Source of the DNA: Syncephalis fuscata
Taxonomy: Eukaryota; Zoopagomycota; Zoopagomycetes; Zoopagales; Piptocephalidaceae
Direction of reading: 5' to 3'
DNA: 64,000 nucleotides
Assembly: GCA_025786725.1 (NCBI GenBank)
Contig: JAHLTZ010000011.1
Location: 682,001-746,000, forward strand
Under the pieces are notes generated by a model, which made no database searches, was not told the DNA's origin, and saw only the letters and a program-made list of their open reading frames with translations. Positions within the stretch are counted from its first letter, which is position 1, and each line of letters begins with the position of its first letter. Shown here piece after piece: positions 38,499 to 49,162 of the stretch. Position numbers and translations under genes: made by a program.

Positions 38499-40269
38499 AT
38501 GGATGAACAACCTATAGGAGTGTCTACTGAGCAAGCATGGCTATTTATACTAGCGGCAAGTACTAGCTGCATTCTAGGCGGTAAGTATTCTATACGGCGC
38601 CATTTACTCCTGTGTCTATTTACTATTACCAACAAACTAACTCATTGTTTATACACAACTAGCGGCCATTGTCTTTGTTGATGTCGTCGCTATTCGACTA
38701 AAGCTCGCGTCTTCTAACTTTAACTTAATGGATTCATCTCGATTTCTATCTGCCACTCTTGGACTAACAGTTGGTACACTGGTAAGGAGAAGTGTTATAC
38801 TATGTTATAGACAGCCACTAACCATAGTACTTTACAAATATCTATAGCTATTTACCAGCCTCTATCTACTATTACCAGAGGCCCGTGAACATCTACTAGC
38901 TACTCATCAATTTGATAATCATATAGACTTATGGCTATTCAGTCTATTCTTTATGGGTATTATACTCGCTCAACTAAGTGCTCATCTACTGCACCGTATA
39001 ACACCTCACTCTATAGCACAGTGCCCCTGCACACCTGCACCTGCACTATCTTCATCACATAACCATAGTCATAGTCATAGTCAACAACAACAACAGCAAC
39101 ATAGTAGCCATTCTACTTCTATTGGGCCTATTCATTCATCACATACTCATATTATTGATGAACATACACCACTATTTCATAGTACAGTTAGTCATAGTCA
39201 TCCATGTGCACAAACAACCGACGATCATGACTGTTGTTCACCCTTGACATCTAACCAAGACAAGTCTAATAGTCACCACAGCTATTATTCCCCATGTACA
39301 AAAGATAAAACCACACATCAATCTGTATCGCTAATATTACCAACTCATTCAAATACTGATCTATATCAATCTACAGCAGGACATGATGTTCATGATCAAC
39401 ATCAATGTGAGAATGGCAAGCCAGAAATAGTAATCAATAATCCACCGGCTTTCTGCAATAATACACAGGATCACTGTCATGATCATGATCATTTACAGCC
39501 TCCGCTACAACATCCTATAGATTCGGTAGCTACTACAATGACTACCACTTCGTGTGATTCATCAATCCATTCATGGCATCAACATCATCAACATTCACCG
39601 CACTATTACACCAGTCATACGAGCCATCATCATCATCATGATGCACACCATGCCTCCGCCGATGTATGGACAGAGACTTCAATGTCTCCACAAATGGCCC
39701 TTCAAACAGCAGTGGCCGTGGCATTACATAAATTACCCGAAGGAATGATTGTATTTCTAGGGGCCCATTCCTCCGTCTCATTAGGGTGGTCGTTGCTGGT
39801 GGCCATTCTAGTACACAATATACCTGATGGGCTCGCTATATCTGTACCAGTATACGCAGCTACTGGATCTCGTATAAGGGCCTTTCTAGCCGCTGCTTTA
39901 CTTGGTGGTATGGCCCAGCCTATAGGGGCACTGCTGGGTGCTATCTTGGCCGCTAGTACTACCGGTGATCGCGAGGAGCAACAGCACTATCAATCTATGG
40001 TGGCCGGTATTGCCTTTGCCTTGGGATCTGGTGTCATGATGGCTGTGGCGGTATTAGGTGCCTATCCGGCTGCCGTTAGTAGTGCTTATGCTGCCGCACA
40101 AAAGGCGGCCATGGTAGAAGCGGCCACCATCACGATGAATGGACAGTGTCCACCAATGGATATGCCTCCACGTCTATCCTATTGGCGACAAAAGAGGTTG
40201 AACGCAGTTGGCACGTGGTTAGTTGTAGGTGTGGCTATTATGGCTATCAGCTCATGGTTAGGCGCTTAG
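38499..40269 (+). CDS. ZIP-family zinc/metal transporter with giant His-rich loop
   Basis: Exons 38499-38580, 38663-38781, 38848-40269; 540 residues, in phase. The start at ATG 38499 immediately precedes the first helix. The protein has three N-terminal helices, then a roughly 240-residue hydrophilic loop dense in His (HNHSHSHS, HDHDH, HHHHHD), then the transport core: VALHKLPEGMIVFLGAH (helix IV metal site), VAILVHNIPDGLAISVPVY (helix V HNxPD site) and three further helices. This fits the ZRT3/ZIP-like subfamily that moves zinc out of storage organelles into the cytosol. The loop probably binds or senses zinc. Membrane location (vacuole or ER) is inference. Confidence 0.92.
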
Positions 40270-40440
40270 ATGAGGAAGTGTTAAATTTATGGTTTTATGT
40301 TTTTATTCATTCTTGATTCTATAACTATGCTTGCTATCTACTAGACCCATTAGAATGAATGATAGAATAGTGTGATATTTAGTAATTATGGTTAGTAATA
40401 CATTTAATAAAATGGCTAGATTAAATGAGCAAATTTGTAT

Positions 40441-42181
40441 TTATTCAGTCTTGCCCAATGCTGCCAATCTCTCCACTAAAGGTGGGTGTGAGAAGTGATA
40501 AGCTGAGAACCATGGATCTGGATTCATATCACCAAGATTTTTAGTATGCAATTTAATCAGCCCACTCTTTAAATCTTCTGTATAGCCTAGTTTCTTGGCA
40601 AAGGCATCTGACAATGTGGTTACAAGTGTCAGTGTATTAAGATACTATTTAGTGATGTGGTTAAGCAATCACTTACCAGCTTCAAATTCATACTTTCGAC
40701 TAAGTATGTTAACAACAAAGCTTAGAATACTCTCTACTGGTGAAAATATATAATTGAATAGAAGGAATCCAATAAGTACAGGCATTGTGTCATCCATAAA
40801 TCCAAATGCACGATACAGTCCAACATCTCGGTAACAACGAGAGAATAGATAGAATATGGTGAATAGATGAATTTGGGCTACGGTTAGGTTCTTAATCATA
40901 TGGTTTAATTTCCAATGGCCCAATTCATGTCCTAATCAGTAATAGAAAGTGTTATTAATGGTGTAGATCAAATTAGTTAGTAATGGAGTATAGTTTGTAA
41001 AGCATACCTAAAACTGCACAGACTTCTTCATCGGTTGAGTGTTCTAATAATGTGTCAAACAATACAATGCGCTTGTTTTTGTAGAATCCAAAGAAGTAAG
41101 CATTACTATGGCTGGATCGGCGACTGCCATCAATGACATACAATTTGGTGAGTGGAAAGTTAATACGAGCAGCCAATGCCTCGATTTTAGTGCGCAATGT
41201 GCCTTCTGGCAATGCAGTAAACGTATTGAACAACGGTTGGATCAGCGTAGGATAGATGGTAATCATAATGAGTTGGAACACGACCCTGTAGATATGTAGA
41301 TATGTAGATATGTAGATGTTAAGATTGTTAGCAATTATAAATATGGTACACTTACATAAACATCCATACGTAATAGTAGAATGATTCACCGGCCCAATTG
41401 ATAATCGATAGAAAGCCGGAAATAAGTGGTGCACCAATAACTGCCGATATTAACAAAGACTTTACAAAATCGCCAAAGAATAATGTCAGTGTCTGTTTGT
41501 TGAATCCATGTCGTTGTTCGATGACAAATGTGCTATATAAACTGAAAGGAATATTGATGATGGAGCTGATAGCGGTGATGGCCAATACAAACACCACTGA
41601 GCGGGTAATCTATCGTGATATAGATAGATGGGATGTAAATATTGATATCTATATGTCATATGCTAATCAATGTACCTCGTATTCGGCTGATAGACCGGCA
41701 TAACGAAGTAGGCCAGCACCTACTGCATCCCACAGTAAAGGAAGTAGGTTGAATACAAGCGTGATAGTTGTCAGTACTTGACCCCAGGCATCTTGTACGA
41801 ATCGGAAGCGAGATTTGTCACGGCCATAGGATTGAGCGCGTACAAACGCCTCCTCTTCTACAATGTTATCTAACATGGCTGGTCGGACGGTAGACCGTAG
41901 CTTGCGATGCTGACGCACACTAAATATAACAGTGGATCAGTGATTATGGCTACCATAAGCAAAGACTAGCACCGATCTAGATCGACGATAGTCTAGATAG
42001 TAGTGTCATAGTCGACGAGTACAGTGCGTAAAACAGCATGGGTATCGGCGTGTGCCACTTACTTAAGATATTGCTCCAACAAGTAGACAAGATACGAGAA
42101 ACCAAGTACGAGTTCTTTATAGGGAATCTCCATTCCCGGAGACTCGTAGCTATCTTTAGTAGTCATCTTTACGTCTGCCAT
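40441..42181 (-). CDS. STE24: CAAX prenyl protease 1 (Ste24 zinc metalloprotease)
   Basis: ER/nuclear-membrane metalloprotease that removes the AAX tripeptide from prenylated proteins such as a-factor. Six exons, all in phase: 42181-42063, 41919-41676, 41609-41356, 41285-41008, 40931-40677, 40607-40441; 438 residues. N-terminal helix [27 protein letters not shown], then [56 protein letters not shown], the zinc site [13 protein letters not shown] across the exon 4/5 junction, and the third ligand region [12 protein letters not shown] across exons 5/6. Ends [12 protein letters not shown]. Complete, with no frame breaks. Confidence 0.95.
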
Positions 42182-42641
42182 AGAAATCTTTTATACAAAT
42201 TACTTGTATTAAACGGAAAATGACAAACAAAATAAACGATTGGAAAGTGGGAGTGGTGAAGCAAGAAAAAACGGAGTATGTGACGCACTACAGCTTTCTG
42301 TACCGTATCTGTCAATCGCCAGTTTAAAATTAATATGTTGTAAATTTGTGTTTATTCAGCTTTGTATCGATTTCACGGTTACTTGCGTTGTTGTTTGCTA
42401 ATGTGAATTTATAAATAACAAACAAATGGCAATTTAAAAATACAATTAATTGTTTATTGCTAGCTATTGGAACAGCATTCTATACGGTTGAAAGTAAAGG
42501 TTTTTTATTTCAAAATTAAAGTAAAGCAATGTTTTAATTTCCACTAATAGATCAATAAGGCTGTAAAGTAATAATTAAAAAGCAGGCTAATGATATATGA
42601 CGGAAGAAAACAAATGAGCTGTGTAGCGGTTCTGGTTACAC

Positions 42642-42676
<35 letters not shown>

Positions 42677-44370
42677 TTATTTTAGCAGTAAGCGTCACAG
42701 TGCGCCAATTAAACAAAAATAGGCGATTTGACAAGTTATGACTAATTAATCGATGAATACATAGACCGTATTCAAAATAGTAAATTAAAAGCCAGTAGAA
42801 AGTCGAATTGTATTGTAAAGCGACACAAGAAATACGGTGTTTTAAGGATAAGCATTATTAAGAATTCTTAATCTTAATATTAGCATCTCCGCAGAAGCGG
42901 TGAAAAAACTTTAAAAGATAAGTAAGGCAATGATTATATGGTTAATTATGTGAAAGAATCAGAACGCAAAATTTTATATTGCATTATTGTTTTAATGATA
43001 ATAATTATATATTTAATAAATTATTTATCTATAGCGTGTTTCTCAAAGTTAATAAAATGTGGCAATATTCACGTAGAACCATAAAAATGACACTCATTAA
43101 ATTTATATACTGATAGAATATGTGTCTAAGAAATACCCAACTAACAATTAAACACAACTTTTAACACTTTCCACAATAACAAGGCAGGAAAGTAGCACAA
43201 TAATAAGAGCTTTGATGCAGTACTATTCAATCGAGACTGGGTACATACTAGAAATAAAGCTGAGATAAAAGACATAAAAAAAGCAAATTAATGCTAATAG
43301 TAAGAACTAGTGAAAATAATGAATCATTGTAATCAGTGCCAAATGGAGTCATAAAGCATGCCAATATTTAATGCATTATAGGGACTAATGAGCAACGAGC
43401 TAAATAAAATTCCTAATAGTAATTAAATACTAAAATTAGCATTTACTATTATCAAATTTGAATGTTGCATCGTAATGTAGTTGTTGTAGAAAATTTAATG
43501 TGAACTGTGTGCTCAGTTCAATGACATATTTATGCTTTATTTATATTGAACAATCAGCTGTAAACTATAATTCCAAAAGTCGTTTTTTTCATTTTACATT
43601 CATGTTTTTGCCAATATATAATAAAATAATATAACCATAAGTCAACGAGCTGATGCAGCTAGCGTGAAATTCAGGAAAAAGCGACATATTCAATTAAAAA
43701 AACCATGGATTACTATATTTAGCAATCAATTAGTGAGCATGAATTGTGTTTTAAAATAAAACAGAGGTCAATAAAAGCATTGCATTTAAACAGCGCCGTT
43801 CTATTTTCAACAACACTTCAAATGCTACCTTTTCTAGAAGTAGCTGATCGGATGTTAAATTAGCTTTCTACCCGAATAGAAGCAATTCTTATTATGGTTC
43901 GGTTAAAATGTATAAGCATAGATAAGCATAGTATGGGTAAATTCTATTCTTGGCAAACTAATTTAAAATCAATAAGGCATTATTATAAAGGGAAATAAAT
44001 AAAGACCCATTTGGTAATGCTTTGAGCGCTAATTCAAATTACAAATTGCTGGATTCTATTCTACTTGTCAATAAAAAATCGGGAACTTTGCCATGTGCAA
44101 CTATCCGTTATTTATCTTACCGCGTGCTGGACTCGCCAATTTCTTCTACTTTTCATTCGACTTTCCTACGACTTTAGAGCCTTTAGATTTTCAAAGGTGC
44201 TTTCAAACTTTCAAACCACTTGATTTCATCGCTTTTTACGTTTTCGTTGCAACTTTCTTGCAAAAATTAGAAACACTAAACATCTCAATATTTTACGACA
44301 GGTACGCTATAATAATAATAGTAGCGATAGTAATTGAATATTGAATATCTATTTTATTTTTATAGTCATA
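42182..44370. other. Long AT-rich intergenic region
   Basis: No exon supported over 2.2 kb. It contains an (AAT)n microsatellite at about 42643-42677. An 83-codon frame at 44093-44344 is probably 5' leader of the next gene; a possible leader intron (GTACGC to TTTATAG) spans about 44303-44365. Confidence 0.45.
42643..42677 (+). repeat. (AAT)n microsatellite
   Basis: About 11 uninterrupted AAT/ATA units. Confidence 0.9.
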
Positions 44371-46266
44371 ATGCGTTTATCAAATTGGTCTGCGTTATGC
44401 GCAACTTTCATTATAATGAAACTGGCTGATGAAAGTATAACTCTAACGGAATCTGCGCCTATAAGGGTAGGTATTTGCCAGTATTACGTACATATTAATT
44501 AAATGTTTTATCTATTGATAGCTCCCCACCCTCAAGCTGCCAAATCTTCCTACATTCAATTCATTTAAACCATCTACAACAATTGGAGCACCAACGACAG
44601 GGTGGAAGCTTCCAAATATGCCATCGGTTTTTACTCCTAAAATTTTACCAGCTAACGGTGCGGTAAAGTCAGCAACTGTGCCAACTGTGGCGACAATGCC
44701 AAATGTGGCGACAATATCAACTGCAAATACGGGGGTTTTAAAAACAAATCCACTAAATACTAATGCAGTTTCGAATACAGCAAATGTTGGTTCTATAAGC
44801 TCAATGATTCCAAACAATGCATTTAATTCTCAAACATCTCATAACGCCAATACAGCTGTTACTGCTAGTACTAACAATGCTAATAGAGGTGTTACCGCTA
44901 GTACCAACAATGCCAATACAGCTGTTACTGCTAATACCAACAATGCCAATACAGCTGTTACTACTGGTACCAACAATGCCAATACAGCTGTTACTAATAC
45001 AGCTGCTACTACTGGTACTAATACAGCTGCTACTACTGGTACTAATACAGCTGCTACTACTGGTACTAATACAGCTGCTACTACTGGTACTAATACAGCT
45101 GCTACTACTGGTACTAATACAGCTGCTACTACTGGTACTAATACAGCTGCTGCTATTGGTACTACTACCGGCGCTACTAATGGTGTCAGCGTTGGTACAA
45201 ATACTGGTGAAGCCGGAACGTATAACGGTGGTGGCACAGGCTCTACTAATCAGGGAAATCATCGAGATGACGGCAATGGGGGTTCATCACATAATTCAAA
45301 CTCTGATAATCAAATGACCCAAATGGTTATGCAGATGGAAGCAAATTCGCAAAAGGCAAATGCCCAAGCAGCAAAATATGCTGCGTGGGTGCTGCACTAC
45401 CAGCTGTTGTTGGTGCAGGTGCTACAGCTTATGGAAACTCGGAATCAACAAAGGCTGCGACTGCAGCTGCGGCCGCACAAAATGATGCTAATGTTAAGAT
45501 TGAGCAAATGCGATCTGATGCTACTCAAAAGTCTGTAGAAAGTAGCGAAAAGCTTGCTGAACAGCAAATTGCTGTAACTAAGGAGGCGAATAAGGCATCA
45601 CTTGATCAGGCGGCTGCACAAGCAGAAATGCAAAACAAGGTGAATAACCAAGCACTTGATCAAAGCAAGGCAATTTTCGATCTTCAAATGGCAGCCGCCA
45701 AAGGAGGTAATAATCAAGTACCTGCAGCAAACACTGTGACCGGTGCAGCAAATTCTGGCGCTGGAACTGCCACACCAAACTCTACTGGAACTGCCACACC
45801 AGGTTCTAGCGCTACCGGCGGCCAGACGAATTCTAATACCAACATGGCAGGTACTGCTAACGGTCAAATGAATTCTAATACCAACATGGCAGGCACTGCT
45901 AACGGTCAAATGAATTCTAATGCCAATATGGCAGGTACTGCTAACGGTCAAATGAATTCTAATACCAACATGGCAGGCACTGCTAACGGTCAAATGAATT
46001 CTAATGCCAACATGGCAGGTACTGCTAACGGTCAAATGAATTCTAATGCCAACATGGCAGGTACTGCTAACGGTCAAATGAATTCTAATGCCAACATGGC
46101 AGGTATTACCAATGGTCAGATAAATTCTAATGCCAACATGGCAGGTATTACCAATGGTCAGATAAATTCTAATACCAACATGGCAGGTACTGCTAACAGC
46201 CAGATGCTTGCTAATACTGGCTCTACCATGGCTTCCGGTGCAAATAACGCACAATTTCATGTCTGA
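44371..46266 (+). CDS. Secreted Thr/Asn/Ala-rich protein with tandem repeats; one-base frame break
   Basis: Exon 1 is 44371-44466; the intron at 44467-44521 (GTAGGT...TGATAG) leads to exon 2 at 44522-46266. Residues 1-20 form a signal-like segment (MRLSNWSALCATFIIMKLAD). Three repeat arrays follow: four 11-residue units (TAVTASTNNAN) at about 44849-44994, seven 8-residue units (NTAATTGT) at 44997-45162, and nine 14-residue units (NANMAGTANGQMNS) at 45835-46200. Between arrays is an Ala/Gln-rich helix (KVEQM..KSVESSEKLAEQQ-like). Near 45385 one base is missing (GCTGCGTGGGTG); downstream the second frame carries the rest to TGA 46266. About 613 residues if corrected. The composition fits an O-glycosylated cell-wall or extracellular protein; no known domain. 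Confidence 0.75.
44997..45162 (+). repeat. 24-bp coding tandem repeat (NTAATTGT)
   Basis: Seven copies of AATACAGCTGCTACTACTGG TACT, nearly identical; the last is variant (NTAAAIGT). Confidence 0.9.
45835..46200 (+). repeat. 42-bp coding tandem repeat (NANMAGTANGQMNS)
   Basis: Nine copies with T/A alternation in the second residue. Copies 7 and 8 are an ITNGQI variant pair, showing local duplication of a variant unit. Confidence 0.9.
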
Positions 46267-47197
46267 TTGAGAAAATAAGATTTAGTATTGCTTATTCCAA
46301 ACTCTGATATTTTAGCTATGGCACCAGCCAATAGTATTTACAATAACACAAACTACTTATATCAGTACATTTATCCAAAAACAAGTAGTCCATTTAAAGC
46401 CATAAATACCGGACTGAAAATGAATTTCATTTATTTTAAAGCTGGACTTTTTATAAATGTTTAAATGATTTATTGCTCTGTTGTTTTTTTGATGATAAAT
46501 TTTGAATTAAAGCTTTACTTTTTGATATAACATAATTATTTCTTTGCTAATGTATTAGATAATGGTGTATGTGTAACACTGATTATAAAGATAGCATACA
46601 GTTTATCGGTTCAGTAAACAAACTAAATCTAATTAAAGCTATAGTCAAATAATGTTTACATATAATGTAGATTGTCTGCATGCATTTAGTAAATTTTAAA
46701 TTAACAATGAAAGAAGTATACGAATATTTGTGATAAAACTATAGCTTGTTTAAGCCAAATCAAAGTCTACAAAAAATATAGTTAACAATAAAAATACGAT
46801 TTGACTAGTAAATCATAATTGATAGAACATAATAGTATATAGCAAATAAAACAGGTTTACTTTATGATATAATGATATAGGTGAGTAGAGTATATATGTG
46901 GTAAAGGAAATGTGCTGGTGCCAATTTTACTAATTTTAGCTGATGAACACATAGCTCGGCTTTGCCACTCTAAGCATGGCGCGCTTTTAATATAAATAAG
47001 ATGAATAGTGCGCGTATAATTAAATAAAAAAGAACAAGGAGCAGTTCACGTTTAAGTTATATTTAGTCGTTTATTTTAAAGCAAGTCCGAGTACTTGTCG
47101 AGTCTATTCGTGTGATCGTATACATCTCAGAGTTGAGGTGTCGTGTTAATTACTATCTTAGTTCTCACTTTAAGCGTACACTTAAATCCTTTTCAGG
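46267..47197. other. 3' flank and leader of retroelement 1
   Basis: AT-rich. A TATAAATAAG near 46992 and a GC-richer tract at 47085-47190 may be the 5' LTR or leader of element 1, but no partner LTR exists in the window, so LTR ends cannot be set. Confidence 0.35.
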
Positions 47198-48352
47198 ATG
47201 AGCCTCCCAATAAATCGTGGAGACGAACAACTACCACAACTGGAGCCCAATGCGGGGGGCTCTAGAGTGCACGCCTACCCCGTGAAGCCGCCCAAGCGTT
47301 ATAATGGAGGATGTATCGAGGAATTTCTATCACAATATGATAAATACGCGAGATATATGGAGTGGACAGATGAAGAAACCATCCGGTGTCTACTCAACTA
47401 CACCAGAGGAGATGTTGCGCACATCGTAACGTCAAGTCCAGAAGGAATGAGTGGAGATTGGCAAGCGTTGAAGAAAGAACTGTTGATGGCGTATGGTAGG
47501 AAGCCCACTAAGAAGTCACCGGAAGAGCGAGTATCCGCGCTGCTTAAAAGCGGTTTCAATTATGCGCAGCCCGTATCATTCCTAAATCAATATAATCTAT
47601 TGTGCAAATGTGTAATTGACATGCCAGAGCGTGAAAAAATCCGAAGATTGTGCAAGATTATAGATAAGACTCATTTAAGAATGTGCTTCACCAAGATGCC
47701 GCGAGACAACTATACATATCAACAACTGTGCGACGCGCTGGTGAACGTGTGTGAAGACGACAAGGCGTTGCACATCGCCCTTGGTATAACAGATTCGGAT
47801 GAAGACAGTGACCTTGACAGGGATGAGAACGAATCAGATGAAGAAGCCGTCATCATCAAGAAGGAGAAGAAAGTCAAAGAGAGGATTAACAAGAAAGCAG
47901 ATGAATCTGGAAAGAAGAATCAAGATCATATCACCATAGAACGAAAGGTAGACGATCTATCAGAACAGTTCCGACAACTGGTGTTGCTAGTCGAAAAACA
48001 GCAAGACAACAGAGGACGAATGGACGGGCGAGACAGAAGGAATTTGCTGTGCTTGTATTGCGATTCGCCAGATCATGTTAAAAGTCAATGCGGACTATTG
48101 ACTGATGATTTACGAAACAAATTGGTTACATTGGACGCTGGTAAAGTCACATACCCTAATGGTTCGCTTGTTCCGTTGAATGCTGGTCGAGGCGGCATGC
48201 GCAAATTACTGGTCGATACGGCTAACGTACGAATGATTACTGCCGAGCAACCGATCAAGTACGACCTTACTTGGGAAAGCGATGTTCAGTTAACGACTAT
48301 AGAGCCAGAAATCGTAGTAGAGGATGTAGAACATATAGCCGAGTCAATATGA
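47198..48352 (+). CDS. Element 1 Gag (capsid-nucleocapsid)
   Basis: 384 residues from ATG 47198. A retrotransposon Gag-like helical region (YNGGCIEEFLSQYDKYARYM, WQALKKELLMAYG) is followed by an acidic, then Lys-rich, linker and one zinc knuckle CX2CX4HX4C (CLYCDSPDHVKSQC) near residue 285. Stops at TGA 48350-48352. Confidence 0.85.
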   Translation: MSLPINRGDEQLPQLEPNAGGSRVHAYPVKPPKRYNGGCIEEFLSQYDKYARYMEWTDEETIRCLLNYTRGDVAHIVTSSPEGMSGDWQALKKELLMAYGRKPTKKSPEERVSALLKSGFNYAQPVSFLNQYNLLCKCVIDMPEREKIRRLCKIIDKTHLRMCFTKMPRDNYTYQQLCDALVNVCEDDKALHIALGITDSDEDSDLDRDENESDEEAVIIKKEKKVKERINKKADESGKKNQDHITIERKVDDLSEQFRQLVLLVEKQQDNRGRMDGRDRRNLLCLYCDSPDHVKSQCGLLTDDLRNKLVTLDAGKVTYPNGSLVPLNAGRGGMRKLLVDTANVRMITAEQPIKYDLTWESDVQLTTIEPEIVVEDVEHIAESI

Positions 48353-48700
48353 AACGGAGTACGTGTAGGCACTCGTCAAGCGTCGGAAGCGGTGCCAGTA
48401 GAAACCCGTGAAGCTGGTAGTATGACGGAAAGGCAGGACGCGGCCACCAGCCACGCATCAATACCGTTCTGTCATCGAGGAAGGAGCTGATGTGGATGGC
48501 ACTGTCGATAGCTGCTACGTAGCGCGCAGGTGACGATGCCGCTACAAGATTACCTGTCAACATCGTCTGTTGCCAGAAAGAAGATGGCTGAGTTGGTCAG
48601 TCGTAAGAAGGTCCATCGATACTATGGTACAACAAGCCGTGGTGTATGTAGACGGATTGTCAACGATAGACGGCACTATAGTAGCTAGGCCAACTGCAAA

Positions 48701-49162
48701 GTGACGGGACGAGTGGCAGGAGAGCCGGTAGAAATCCAAATCGATCCTGGTGCTGAAATAAGTGTAATATCTGGCAAGTTATATGACCAGATTGGTAATC
48801 TACCATTGGATGCGGCGCGAGCATGGTCGATGGGTAATGCTTCTGGTACAGCGTCTAAGTCTAGAGGCATGTGTATCAACGTACCAGTGACCATTGGAGG
48901 AGTAACGATAAACGCACATCTAATAGTTGTAGATGGAGCACCGTTCGACGCGTTGGTTGGAATGCCTTGGTTAGAAGAAGCGTTATGGGAGGTCAAACGA
49001 GAAGACGGAAGAGCGTGGGTACACATAACTGATGGCCGAAGCGCGGCTAAGTTCCCTGCGGCTCCTACAATGGTATCAGCCAGTGGTAGAGGCCAGCAAG
49101 ACCAACGTAAGAATGTGAATAGTGTTACGGTGCTACGAGAAAAGAGAGTGAGGACGAAATAG
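48701..49162 (+). CDS. Element 1 aspartic protease region
   Basis: The retropepsin-like segment contains VEIQIDPGAEISVISG, a D-P-G-A variant of the usual D-[ST]-G-A active-site motif, and later FDALVGMPWL. The 350 nt between gag and this frame is interrupted by stops. The open stretch may include non-coding codons at its start. Confidence 0.65.
   Translation: MTGRVAGEPVEIQIDPGAEISVISGKLYDQIGNLPLDAARAWSMGNASGTASKSRGMCINVPVTIGGVTINAHLIVVDGAPFDALVGMPWLEEALWEVKREDGRAWVHITDGRSAAKFPAAPTMVSASGRGQQDQRKNVNSVTVLREKRVRTK

Noticed and set aside
44801-45317. Long antisense and out-of-frame ORFs across the secreted repeat protein
   Set aside because: Shadows created by tandem repeats whose unit length is a multiple of three.
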